Shown: one piece after another, positions 11,817-22,073 of the stretch
How positions within the stretch are numbered: the stretch's first letter is position 1
Layout of the letters: the number at the start of each line of letters is the position of its first letter
Origin: Microcyclospora pomicola
Taxonomy: Eukaryota > Ascomycota > Dothideomycetes > Capnodiales
Direction of reading: 5' to 3'
DNA: 64,000 bases
Assembly (NCBI GenBank): GCA_002786065.1
Contig: NHNY01000016.1
Span: forward strand, 372,001-436,000
Program-made: the position numbers and the translations under genes
Notes under the pieces: generated by a model
The model's database searches: none
The model's input: only the letters and a program-made list of their open reading frames with translations
Told to the model about the DNA's origin: nothing

Positions 11817-13594
11817 TCAACCCGAAGCCTCGTCCTCCTTCATCTTTCTCCGCTTCAAGGATCTGCCAAAGTGCTCCTTGACGACTTTCCGACTTTCCTC
11901 TTCCGTCATATTGTGATGACGTTTACCTTTGAGATGATTGGCAAGTCTTGCAGGCTCTCCTTTGTTGCAGGTGAAGAGAAACGGCGTTGGGTCATCGCGG
12001 CTATTTCCCGCTGCCACCTGCTTCGCAACTTGGGCTGGATCCGAGCGATCAAAATTGGTCAGACTTCTGTAGACGTTGATCTGTGAAAAACACGTCACAA
12101 AGTCATTTCCAAGAAGCGTGCATCGTAGGCCCATGTAGCGTTGCTGTTCTGCAACTGCTTCAATGATCTCTGCGCTGTCCATACTCAGGTTAGACTTATC
12201 GACAGTGTCGCTTTGCTTTGGTGCAGCTTCAGACTGCGTGAGTACGAGATTGCTTAGTTCACCCAGCCGTGTTTCATCGACAGTGACGCTGTCGTTGTCA
12301 ACATCATTTTCCAGGAAAGCCGTTCCAATATCAGTGCTCGAACGCTTGAGAATGGCCTGGGTGCTAACAGGCTCCAGGACTCCAGCAAGTAATCCCATCT
12401 TTTTCAGGGCTGATGCAGCAACGGAGTCAGCTGCTGGCTTTGCTGTATCCATGATGCCACCATTTCCGACGGCGAAAATGACCGGATGTTTAGGATGAGT
12501 CCACTTCACTAGCCTGTGGGGTTGCTGTGCGGTGTGGGCAATGAGATCGGTGATACTCGTGGCGTGAACTTTGCCGTGACGGAGTGCATGCGTAATGAGG
12601 AGCTTGATAGCACACACAGCACTGCGTGCTGCATCGACGAGAGGTTCGAGGAACACTATCTTGTCATCGGTGTGGGTGTCCCTTTGTCAAGGTTAGCATA
12701 ATGCCACACTAGCCAAACAGAGACAACGCCTCCAAGGACTTACTTGTGACCTTTCCCGTACTTGATGGTTACTTTGGCCTTGAGATCCTGCACAGAAGTA
12801 CCGCCCTTGCGTAGTGTCATCTCGATATGACCCCACTGGAGGTAATCATTCCCGGTGTACTTCTCTGAGCGCATGATGTCCCCTGCTCGCGAGTCACAAG
12901 CGCTCTGGAGGATGACAGAGATGATCTCGTTGAGTACGATGTCCCAAGAGAGACAACCATTGTCCAAACAATGCTCAAGGTACACCTTGACCAGCTTCTG
13001 AATCATCATGAAGCCGAGCCATTGCTTTTTGTGCCATTTGCCCTTGTGCAGTGTACCAGCAGCCGCTGCTTGGTCAATGTGTATGTTGATCCTGTTGATG
13101 TCAAATTTGGTGTAGTGATCGTCCATATCCCGATAGCGGAAGAGCAGATTGTCTGTTGGGATTTTCCACATCGCACGTATGGTGGAGACGGCGGGACCTT
13201 TGCCTTGGATGTTGGACTTTGTGCTGTTGATCAAAGTCACGACGTATCGCTGGATGGTCTCTCCGGAAGGGCATTGTGCTGGACTGGAATTTTGGGTAAG
13301 GGAAAATTAGTACTGCATGAAATTCTGGTAAAGTGTATTTACTAACTCTTTCTTGTTGTCGAGTAGGTATTGATCGAGAGTATCTGCTTGAGCTGCGATC
13401 ATGTAGGCAGGTCCTAGAGCACCTCGCACGTTTTCCAGCGTTCTGATAGCTCGTTTGGATTCCAGCCGATCCGCATCTGTGTTGGCGTCCATTCGTGCAG
13501 CAAGCTTACCACCAGCAGTCTTATCAAGCTTGCGAGGTTGAAAGTCATCGTCGTCGAGAAGTTCTTCATAGTCAGAGGAATTGAAGTCGGCCAT
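11817..13594 (-). CDS. DUF3435-like tyrosine-recombinase relative with eroded catalytic box and C-terminal finger-like segment
   Basis: Three exons, 13594-13347, 13283-12744 and 12681-11817 (introns 63 and 62 nt), give 550 residues. The middle region reads like DUF3435 recombinases (Crypton and Starship captain type): SACDSRAGDI with R215 in the place of the first catalytic arginine, then YLQWGHIEM, then the beta-strand lysine segment VTIKYGKGHK at the exon 2/3 junction, then CAIKLLITHALRHG. Family members next carry an H-x-L-R-R-G box; here the matching stretch near residues 369-376 reads STQAILKR, so the His and Arg appear lost, and no clear nucleophilic Tyr segment follows. The C-terminus has FTCNKGEP...NHLKGKRHH, a worn C2H2-like finger, then a basic tail. 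Introns are intact and no stop interrupts it, which favours a domesticated or regulatory descendant over fresh decay. Family assignment is from remembered motifs. Confidence 0.62.
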
Positions 13595-13923
13595 GTCTGA
13601 GCTGCTGGTAGCTGCACAATTCGACCCTGAAGTGGTGGTCAAGGTCGTTGATGATGGCCGTTTGTTGAGCTGGGCGGCTGGTGATGTGGTCGATATCGTG
13701 AGCAGAGATCAGGTTGGGAGTGTGAGATGCGTGAAAGAGGAAGAACGAAGTCGAGTTCGTGGTCGGAGGCAGGCACACGTGTAGCTAGCGCGTCTGGCAG
13801 CATGGCACGCTCGCTCGCACCACACCTGCCTCTCATGCTTGCGGAATTCCAGTGACACTTATAGACATGAGGCATAACCAGTTCGAGAAGTCTCCGCGAT
13901 ATACATGATTTTCAGAGAGAATA

Positions 13924-14303
13924 TGTAGCCTCAGGTTTGAGTGGGTGCTGTAGGTGAGTGGTTGAATTATCATTAGGCGCCGCCAGGGCCATTCCGAAGG
14001 ATAGATGCTCATGACTGATTGCTGGTCTGTAAGATACCGAACAAGAATAACATTGTAGGGCGGTCGAAAGGATTGGTTCGATTTTAAAAGCCACGATGGT
14101 GTCTTGCGGAGAATTGACGAGGGTTTCTGTTGATTGATGACGCTGTTGTAGCCTCAGGGTTGTGTGGGTTCTATAGGTGAGAGGTTGAGTCGTTTTCCCG
14201 GGCCGCCAGGGCCACTTTTGAAGGATCGATACTGCATAAGGATAAGTGGTAAGAGAAACGAAGGACAAAGTTGATTCTGAAAGCCGCGATTGCGTCTTGG
14301 AGG
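13924..14303. repeat. Two-copy tandem duplication, period about 223 bp
   Basis: Copy 1 starts at 13924 and copy 2 at 14147, both opening TGTAGCCTCAGG. Both share GTGGG, TAGGTGAG, GGTTGA, the block CCGCCAGGGCCA, GAAGGAT and, at the far end, a GATT-TGAAAGCC-CGAT-G-GTCTTG block. Copy 2 lacks about 30 bp in its middle. By eye the first 80 bp match at roughly 75-80%, so the duplication is old. The similarity also shows in the minus-strand translation (VALAARENDSTSHL against MALAAPNDNSTTHL). Function unknown; it could be a relic of a repeat family or of a duplicated promoter module. Confidence 0.75.
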
Positions 14304-14388
14304 GAGGAAAGGGGGGGGGGAGGGAAAAAACCGGTGATCACACCTGGGGGAGGAAAAGGAGGAAGAGGAGGAGAAGGAAGAAAAAAAT
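14299..14388 (+). repeat. Polypurine tract with G-runs
   Basis: Two nearly pure purine blocks (about 14299-14330 and 14346-14388), including an uninterrupted run of ten G and several GGAGGAAG units, separated by a mixed 15-bp stretch. Such a strand could form triplex or G-quadruplex structures. It begins exactly where the second copy of the tandem repeat ends. Confidence 0.8.
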
Positions 14389-15274
14389 CCCTAAATGCAG
14401 CGGAGGCAGCTAGCGTATGAGGAGTTGTCAAGCTTGGGGCCTCAGCATATGTCACGCTCACATTGAAAGAAATGCTCGAGTTGCATGTGATAATTTGCTC
14501 CAGCTTTCACATGTGTTCCTACTGAGTCGAAGACTTAGTGATGATTCTTCACAACAAAGGGTGCAGAGTCTTACGCTTCAGCCGTGACCTTATCAGATAT
14601 CAATAGTCCGCCGAACTTGGAGCAGACTACTGTCCCATATATGACCCTTCATACGCTTCGCCATCACGAGCAAATCTCATAAGCCGCTGCTCAGCTATGC
14701 CACACCTCCATGCTTCGTGGCGCCCCTACCTCGCAGAATGGCATCGACATCCATATATCCAGATCTCTTGCTAGATGAGGGATTTCGGCAGCACATGTTT
14801 GCTGTGCGTGTATGACGATGCCAGATGTATACGTGAAGTTGTAGGTGTGTTTTCGTGAGGACGTGGTTAACACTAGTCCGAATATGGAAACTACCACAGC
14901 CAGCTAGACAACAGTGGCAGCACGAAATGTCTTCCTTTGATAGGCAGTCTCTGAACATCAAATGGTGACTTCGATAATGAATGAATTGCACAATCATTGA
15001 ATCGATCCGCCATCTCGATGTGGTTCACTCAATAGTAGTGCATAGCACTCTCGCTGTAGAGGCGTTTATTGGTGTCCAAGCAAATAGGTCTGCCCAAGCT
15101 TATTGTGGTTGTGGTCAAATGCGTTGCTCGGTCACACCGTATCGGAAATGCAACTGATTCGGATCACCTAAGTACGATCGTTCAGAATACCTATCGACGT
15201 TGTTCGACAAAGGCACGTTGCACAAGAAGTGTGGTCAATCTATAACTTCCTAATTCGGACTAGCGCCAACCTCA

Positions 15275-17092
15275 TCAATCAAAAGTAATCTTGCTGGCCT
15301 TTTTCATGGGCTGATCGCCCACATCCTTGTAGAACGCACCGTAAGCATCGTGCCCCTTCCTCTTGACCGTCGTGCCATACTTGAGGAGAGCCTCAGGCAC
15401 TGGCTGCCCGGCCGCCTTCAAAATATTAATGAACCCACCCGCCAGCCCCTTTTCTGCATCCGTAAAAAATGTGATGGCTTTCCCGGGCTGTCCAGCTCTT
15501 CCTGTGCGTCCTATACGATGTACTAAATCCTCACAAGTCAAGGGGAAAGTAAGATTCAGAACGAGTTTGACGTTTGGAATGTCGAGACCGCGAGCTGCCA
15601 CATCGGTAGCGACAAGAATCGGGACCTGGCCACGCTTGAAGGCGTCGAGACTCTCCATCCGTTTCTGCTGGCTGAGATCGCCGTGGATGCCAGCGACTCT
15701 GAAGCCCTTGCGATTAAGGAACTCCTCGATGCGGGTCGCCTCCTTTTTGTACAGGCAAAAGACCAGGATCCTGTCATCCTTGTTCTTGCCCGATTGGTAT
15801 TGCTTCAGGATCTGAACCAGGCGACCTTGCTTGTCGGGCTGCGCCTGTCCAGCCATGACCTCGACCTCCTGCACGATGCGTTTGTTCGCGCGAAGCTCGC
15901 CGGACGCATTGTCGCCAATAGTGACCTTGACGGGCTGGTTCATGAAAGTGTCTGCGAGCTCGCGGACTGACGGTGGCCACGTGGCGGTGAACATGAGTGT
16001 CTGCCTACCAGTGGCGGAGGTAGATGAGATGATCTTGCGCACTTCCTGTTCGAAGCCGGTGTCCAGCATGCGATCGGCCTCGTCAAGTACGACATAATCG
16101 ACGCTCGACAGATCGATGGATCCTTCTTGGAGGAAATCGTTCAATCGTCCGGGTGTCGCAACGACAATGTTCGTGCCTTGGAGTTTGGCTCGCTGCTCGT
16201 CTTTGTTCACTCCTCCGTACACACAAGTCACTTTCAAGCCGGCTGGCTCGGCGATCTTGACAAGTTGTTCGACAATTTGTAGGGCAAGTTCTCGGGTAGG
16301 GCTGACGATGCAAGCCTTGATCTTCTTCTTGCTTGCGCCACTGCCGCTGCTGATGTGCTTGACGCAAGGCACGCCAAAAGCAAGCGTCTTGCCTGAACCG
16401 GTCTCTGCCACACCGACCACGTCTCGGCCGGCAAGCAAGTACGGCCATACAGCAGCCTGGATCGGGGTAGGAGTGGTGAAGGTCTTGAACGGAGCACGTT
16501 GCGACTCGTCGACAGGGAGGTAATTGAACGATGTGATGGGTCGGTAGACCTGGTCCTTCGGATCCTCTACAGCGAGTTGCTTCTCCGCGATAAAGGCATC
16601 GATCTCTGACTGCGGGAGAGCTGACAGCTCGGGGGCTTCTGTGTATGCTGTGCTCGAGTGTGTCGCATTGCCGTTCGCAGTCGTGGTGGTGCTTGCAATG
16701 TTGGGTCCCTCTGCAGCTGGTCCATCTTGAGCTTCGGTAGGCTTGGCAGCCTTCGCAGCCTTCTTCGCCGCCTTCCTGGCTGCCTTTTCAGCTTTTGCGA
16801 CAGCCTCTGCATCTTCAGCATCAGCGGTGGTGCCATTCGCTACGCCGTTCTCCTCATGGTCTGCCAAGCCAGCCGCAGCTTCCGCCTCAGCTTTCTTTTG
16901 CTTCTTTGCAGCCTTCTTTGCAGCTTTGCGCTCGTCTTCCGTCACATTCGTCGTCTCGGGGATGTCTACCAGATCTGCGCCAGACGATTTTTCCTTCGTT
17001 GCATTTTTCTTCTCCTTGCGAGCCTTTTTCGCTGCTCTTTCTGCTTCCGTGAGTACGGGAGCGTCCTCCTCGTGCTGCCTTTTCTTCCCCAT
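15275..17092 (-). CDS. DBP3: ATP-dependent RNA helicase DBP3 (DEAD box)
   Basis: A single exon of 605 residues. The first 130 residues are a Lys/Ala-rich charged tail with many KKAAKK units, typical of nucleolar Dbp3. The helicase core runs from the Q-motif region ([19 protein letters not shown], about 202-220) through motif I AETGSGKT (229-236), Ia [28 protein letters not shown] in FTATWPP, then IV-VI with [12 protein letters not shown] and [10 protein letters not shown]. The ending KKASKITFD also fits. Dbp3 acts in the nucleolus in 27S pre-rRNA processing at site A3. It diverges from RFA1; the 690-bp space between their starts is a shared promoter region. Start chosen at the first ATG after an upstream stop, giving [10 protein letters not shown]. 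Confidence 0.96.
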   Translation of the reverse strand: MGKKRQHEEDAPVLTEAERAAKKARKEKKNATKEKSSGADLVDIPETTNVTEDERKAAKKAAKKQKKAEAEAAAGLADHEENGVANGTTADAEDAEAVAKAEKAARKAAKKAAKAAKPTEAQDGPAAEGPNIASTTTTANGNATHSSTAYTEAPELSALPQSEIDAFIAEKQLAVEDPKDQVYRPITSFNYLPVDESQRAPFKTFTTPTPIQAAVWPYLLAGRDVVGVAETGSGKTLAFGVPCVKHISSGSGASKKKIKACIVSPTRELALQIVEQLVKIAEPAGLKVTCVYGGVNKDEQRAKLQGTNIVVATPGRLNDFLQEGSIDLSSVDYVVLDEADRMLDTGFEQEVRKIISSTSATGRQTLMFTATWPPSVRELADTFMNQPVKVTIGDNASGELRANKRIVQEVEVMAGQAQPDKQGRLVQILKQYQSGKNKDDRILVFCLYKKEATRIEEFLNRKGFRVAGIHGDLSQQKRMESLDAFKRGQVPILVATDVAARGLDIPNVKLVLNLTFPLTCEDLVHRIGRTGRAGQPGKAITFFTDAEKGLAGGFINILKAAGQPVPEALLKYGTTVKRKGHDAYGAFYKDVGDQPMKKASKITFD

Positions 17093-17782
17093 GTTTCAAT
17101 GACCTTGTGTTACAGCACTCAAAACGGGGAAAAGTTCAAAGATTTACTTTCGTCGGACATTTTTTGCGACAGGTGGTCCGTGCGGCTGCCGTGTTGGCCG
17201 ACCATACCTAGCTTTCAGGTTTGGGGCATGCATCCCGCGCAGACGGAATATCGGCTACATATTTCTCATGTCGCGATACTGTGCCACAGTGAAGCTTTTC
17301 GTACTTCAGCTAGGCATCCATGGTAGGTGAAGGTCTATGATTATGACTATCGCAGGCTGCAGTGTGTCCTCTGTCCAATGAGCAGACTTTATCGATGAAT
17401 CCTGTGTAGAATGTGGTTAAGCCGTGAGCTCGTAGGGGTAGACACTTTATACTGGCAGTCTATCGCAAACCCAACCGAGGACGAACATATACAACTATCT
17501 CATCCATCTACCCGTACATATAGCATCTATCTTAGCATCTTGCTCATATCTCGAGTGTTTGTTCCGGAACGATACATATTCGACATCAAAATGACAATAC
17601 GTCACGTGCTGATAAGCGGACAGCCATCCCGCTACGCGTTCCACTCTAATCGCGTCGCGTGTGAGGCAGAAACAGTAGTGACGCCGCCACCACCACAAAC
17701 ATCAGTCCATTTGGAGATTCATACATCTTTCAGTTCCACCGCCACCCTCACACCCACCAGTCAAGACAGCGAGTTCTCCGAC
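17093..17782. promoter_or_regulatory. Bidirectional promoter region DBP3/RFA1 with MCB boxes
   Basis: A perfect MluI cell-cycle box ACGCGT lies at 17634-17639, followed at 17651-17662 by CGCGTCGCGTGT with two further CGCGT cores. A CACGTG E-box is at 17603-17608 and a GATAAG at 17611-17616. In yeasts MBF binds ACGCGT to drive G1/S transcription of replication genes including the RPA subunits, so the cluster 120-150 bp upstream of the RFA1 ATG is likely functional. The frame of RFA1 stays open upstream to 17411, but the conserved N-terminus starts at 17783. Confidence 0.65.
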
Positions 17783-19700
17783 ATGGCCGACCCTATGAGC
17801 GTGATCAGTATAGGGGCCCTCAAGATGGTTGGTAGTGGCCAGGAAGCAGCCAGTCCAGTCCTGCAGTGTGTTCAGATCAAGCCGATGGCCGCACAAAACG
17901 GCAGCGAACGATACCGGGTTGTCATGAACGACACAGCCAACTTCATTCAGGGTATGCTCGGTCAGCAGCTGAACCATCTCATCACCGAAGGCAAGCTCCA
18001 GAAGGGCAGCATTTGTCGACTAAATCAGTACTCGGCCAACTTCGTCAAAGACAAGAACATCCTCATCGTGTTGGATATGGATGTTTTGGAAGAGTACGGG
18101 CAGCCTGAAAAGTTGGGAACACCAGTCGCCCTTGACCAACCAAAGCCGGAAGATATGCAGGACGCAAAGACACAGCCAGGAAACATTGCAGGGAACAACT
18201 TTTACGGAAACAAGCCACAGCAAGAGCAAGCTCCTCAACAACAACAGCGCGCGCTTCCATCACGTACCAACGGCACTTCGCAGGGCGGCTCTACACACGG
18301 CAACATCCACCCAATCGAAGCTCTATCTCCATACGGCCACAGGTGGACCATCAAGGCGAGGTGTACACACAAGGGGGAGATCAAGACGTGGCACAACAAG
18401 AACGGCGAGGGCAAGCTATTCAGTGCCAACTTCTTGGACGAGTCGGGCGAGATCAGAGCTACTGGCTTCAACGATGCGGTCGATCAGTGGTACGACGTGC
18501 TGCAAGAAGGAAGTGTCTACTACGTTTCCAGTCCCTGCAAAGTCCAGCTTGCCAAGAAGCAGTTCTCCAATCTCAACAACGACTACGAGCTCACATTCGA
18601 GAAAGACACGGTGATTGAGAAAGCAGAAGACATGGATGGGGTACCTCAACTGCGTTTCAACTTCACCACGTTGGCGGATCTTCAGACTGTCGAGAAGGAT
18701 GCAACAATCGACTGCATCGGCGTGCTGTCGGAAGTTGGTGAGGTTAGCGAAATCGTGGGGAAGACCTCTGCAAAACCATATAGCAAGCGCGAACTCACCC
18801 TCGTCGACAACACTGGCTACAACGTGCGTCTCACGGTATGGGGTAAGACCGCTCAAAGCTTTGAAGTACAGCCCGATTCCGTAGTGGCATTCAAGGGGGT
18901 AAAAGTGTCTGACTTTGGAGGCCGTTCGCTCTCGTTGCTATCATCCGGAAGCATGTCGGTGAATCCTGATATCGATGAGGCTTACACGCTCAAAGGATGG
19001 TATGATGGCTCTGGTCGCAACGAGCAGTTCCAATCGCATCAAAACACGATGTCTGCTGTAGGCGCAACAGGTGGTAATAGGGATCCGGTGAAGACGATCG
19101 CAGCAGTCCGCGACGAGAATGTGGGTATGGGAGATGAGGCCGAATGGTTCACCATCAAGGCAACAATCATCTTCGTCAAGCAAGAAAACATCGCATACCC
19201 GGCCTGTCTGAGCCCTGACTGCAACAAAAAGGTCGTGGAGATCAATCCTGGCGAGTGGCGATGTGAGAAGTGCGACAAGACTTGGGATCGACCCGACTAT
19301 CGTTACATCCTCAGCATCAACGTCTCAGACCACACCGGGCAAATATGGCTTTCATGCTTCAACGAAGTGGGTGAGAAGATCATGGGCCGCCCTGCGAATG
19401 ACCTCATGCACTTGAAGGACGAGGGCGAGGACAAGAAGTACAACGATATCTTCCAAAACGCCAACTGTAAGATGCTCTCGTTCAAGTGCAAGGCCAAGAT
19501 GGATACCTTCCAGGATCAACAGAGGTATGTTGCCGCGACGTGTACAGTATGTAGGAAAGGAAGACAGGCTAACATACAATCACAGGGTCCGATATCAAGT
19601 CCAGTATGCCAACGACATCAATTTCCAGCACGAAGCAAAGAAGTTGGCGGACCTGATCAAGCTCTACAGCATTGAGTCGGATAGCTTGTTCGTGCAATAG
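17783..19700 (+). CDS. RFA1: Replication protein A large subunit (RPA70/Rfa1)
   Basis: Exon 1 (17783-19524) and exon 2 (19586-19700) flank a 61-nt intron (GTATGT...CACAG) and give 618 residues, the family length. The N-terminal OB fold (about 1-120: NDTANFIQGMLGQQLNHLI) is the protein-interaction DBD-F. A Gln/Asn linker (QQEQAPQQQQ) leads to DBD-A beginning IEALSPYGHRWTIKARCTHKG, DBD-B around FTTLADLQTVEKDATIDCIGVL, and DBD-C with its zinc finger C-x4-C...C-x2-C (CLSPDCNKK...WRCEKC). The last exon gives VQYANDINFQHEAKKLADLI, the trimerisation helix. It binds single-stranded DNA in replication, recombination and repair, including the mismatch repair served by MSH2 in this window. Start MADPMSVISIG chosen by conservation although the frame is open upstream. 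Confidence 0.96.
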
Positions 19701-20655
19701 CCTGAAAGCGTGTCCTTTGTCCTTCACGTCGTTGCGCAGCCGGAGAGTCCTTTTGTGATGGACTACAAAATGGAGACTGCTGCCAATCCACAGACGTGAA
19801 CTTGCCATGAGTATGAGCGATCGAGTCGTATGATGTTCTATAGCAAATGTGAGATTTTCTGTCGGAAATTTTACCCTCCGCCCCTTAAGCATGTACCCAT
19901 AAATTCTACCTTTCCGTGAAGTCGCACCGGGCAATGATATCGCCTGGATCTCAAAGTCATGATCGTAGCTAAATGTGAGTCCACATCCTGGTATTCAAAT
20001 CGAACATGGTGGTCGTCTCAAAGGTCAGCTCTTCTGGAAACTTCATAGGCCCCATCAGTCAAGGTTCCACTCTCGAAGCACGCCCTTGCGTGGTGCAACT
20101 TCACGAGGTTGGGACGCAGGTAAGCACTGAATGGAATCAATCCTACCTAGGTACCTACATGTGTCGAACGTAGTCACTGAGAGGTGGGATTGGCAATGTA
20201 CAGATTATACAAAGAAGGGAAAACGCAGTTTTCTGATCCTCAGTCGTGATGATTGATGTCATTATGATTTGTCTATCTGTCTTGGTCTGCAGGATTGAGA
20301 GAAACTGCATACTCCGGTGGGTATCGTGTAAAGGACAAAACGACTTCTCTGCTGAACCCGAATACGGGTCAATTGCCTTTTGTAACTTTTCCCTCCTTTT
20401 GAACGTGGACCGTCGATGCTGCAAAGTTGTTCCCAGCGCCTGTCCTGAATTGCGCCGTTACGCCTTTTGGATATCGTACACAAGAAGCCCCGAAAATTCT
20501 GCCGCTGTCTCTCTCATCACCTCACTTCACTTCATCCATCGCACAAAACAAAGACTCAGTCTTTCGCCACTTCCGCTGCTTGCTTGCCAGGACTGCCGCC
20601 GCTGCCTCCCGATCGATTGGTTGGGCACGGGAAGTGTATCAGTAGAGAACTTACT
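19701..20655. other. Intergenic between convergent RFA1 and the 211-aa gene
   Basis: 955 bases with presumably both 3' UTRs. A palindrome TACCTAGGTA sits at 20144-20153. No coding signal accepted. Confidence 0.5.
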
Positions 20656-21406
20656 TTAATACCTCATGTTCTTGAAAGCGAGCTCGCCCTCCTTGATCAG
20701 CTTCGTGAGGTGCTCGGTGTAGACGTCCTCGACGCTACGCCCGGGCTGCTTCTTCTGGTCGTCACGCGCCAGCATGGCGAGGCGCTTGAGCGCGTTGCTG
20801 ACGTCGTCCTGCGCGACTGAGGCCCAGTGGCTATGCTCTGGGAACTCTTCGGCCACCTCGGTGGCGCGAGGAGTGGTCTGGATGTCGCTGTCGCTACTGG
20901 TTGCGACGGGGTTGGTGATGGTGCGAGTGAGTTTGAGCTTGGCTGAGTCGCGCTCTATGGTCAGTCTGGTGAGCTTCACATGAATGATAATGAGCACGTG
21001 GAGGCTGACCTTCATCAGACGCGGTATCATCACCGACCTCAGAGAGGTCGAGCGAACCGACTTCAGAATGGTCGGGCGAAGTAAAACGAGACGGCATATT
21101 TGCCAGTCTGCTTGCAATACTATCGGCATCAATGAGCGCGACAGAGATGTGGTCACCTGCCACTGAGTCCTCAGGCGAGTTGGCTGGTGCAGCCGGGTAA
21201 TGGAAGCTCGCCACGGACACGTTGGTATAGGTCGTAATGGCCGTGTTTTGGCTGTCGCTACGCCTGTGCAAGCCGGTACTAACGGTGTGCGATATAGCTG
21301 GAGTGTCTGCGGAAGCGTGATCAGTAGCAAGAACTAGTCAATTTCCAGGAGAAGAACCACACTCACTGGTGCCGCTTGGGTGGGCAGAGCTGCTGGTTGA
21401 CTCCAT
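20656..21406 (-). CDS. Hypothetical protein (211 aa), Ser/Thr-rich with C-terminal helical segment
   Basis: Three exons, 21406-21367, 21306-21010 and 20954-20656, with introns of 60 nt (GTGAGT...CCGCAG) and 55 nt (GTCAGC...CATAG), keep one frame for 211 residues. The protein begins MESTSSSAHPSGTNTPAI, is low-complexity and Ser/Thr/Asp-rich through the middle (SPDHSEVGSLDLSEVGDDTASDE), and ends with a likely helical, charged tail: DDVSNALKRLAMLARDDQ then VEDVYTEHLTKLIKEGELAFKNMRY. No signal peptide or membrane segment. I do not recognise the family. The three-exon continuity, amino-acid composition and normal splice sites support a real gene, probably disordered and possibly phosphorylated. 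The second donor (GTCAGC) is weaker than the others. Confidence 0.7.
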
Positions 21407-22073
21407 CGCTGTGAGTTAACTAGTGCTGCGGCTGTCAGTCGCTGCGAGCTTGTCACGAGAAGGACACGGACTTGTTGATTGGTTTCCGTAATGGTAGTGG
21501 AAGAGTAAATGAACGTGAGTGTGTCTTGAAGTAGTGGGAGGACAAGTGGGAGTGATACTGTGTGGTTGTTGTGATGAAGTCGGATCGTATCTACTGCGCT
21601 GTTTGACAGTTCACTTTCACGCGGTGATTCTAGTGGCCTTTCACATGCAATTGTGGTCAAACAACAGCAAGCCCAGGAACACGTGCAGAATTGGTCTTCT
21701 GTAAACAATGACTCCAATTCACTAAGTGCACAAAGAAGCCGGCGGCCATTCGAAAAGATTCGTGCATGGCTCTTTATCCGGTCTTGCAAGAAACCCCTTT
21801 TTGTCCGGTGGAAGAACTGTATTGAACACCGCCTATACGTGTTCCACTACGGCAATGGAGGCTGGATACTGCTACGCGTCAGCTGTGATAAGACCTTGAC
21901 ACGCTCTTCCTGTCATTGCTCAGTATCTTGATATCATGGCCTGTCGTGGTGGAAAGGAGGTCCAACTCGAACGATCTAGGCTTGGGGCCCAACATTGCTT
22001 ACTGGTATCTGGATGTTGGCGACTGAGTGAAGTCACAGTGACTTTGCAGGGCTCACAACCAATGGTCCTCTCG
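21407..22073. other. Intergenic, 5' side of the 211-aa gene
   Basis: 667 bases between the start of the 211-aa gene and the stop of the PQ-loop gene; no domain-bearing frame. The bases just above 21406 on the coding strand are CT-rich, as in a fungal leader. Confidence 0.45.

Larger units (their letters stand above)
13595..15274. other. Intergenic with diverged tandem repeat and purine tract
   Basis: 1.68 kb between the recombinase-like start and the DBP3 stop. It contains a two-copy 223-bp tandem duplication and a purine-rich tract, listed separately. The rest (14400-15274) shows no gene. Confidence 0.55.

Noticed and set aside
11817-14400. Complete Starship or Crypton element
   Set aside because: No cargo, no recognisable element ends and the catalytic box is degraded; flanks are ordinary genes, so only a recombinase-derived gene is claimed.
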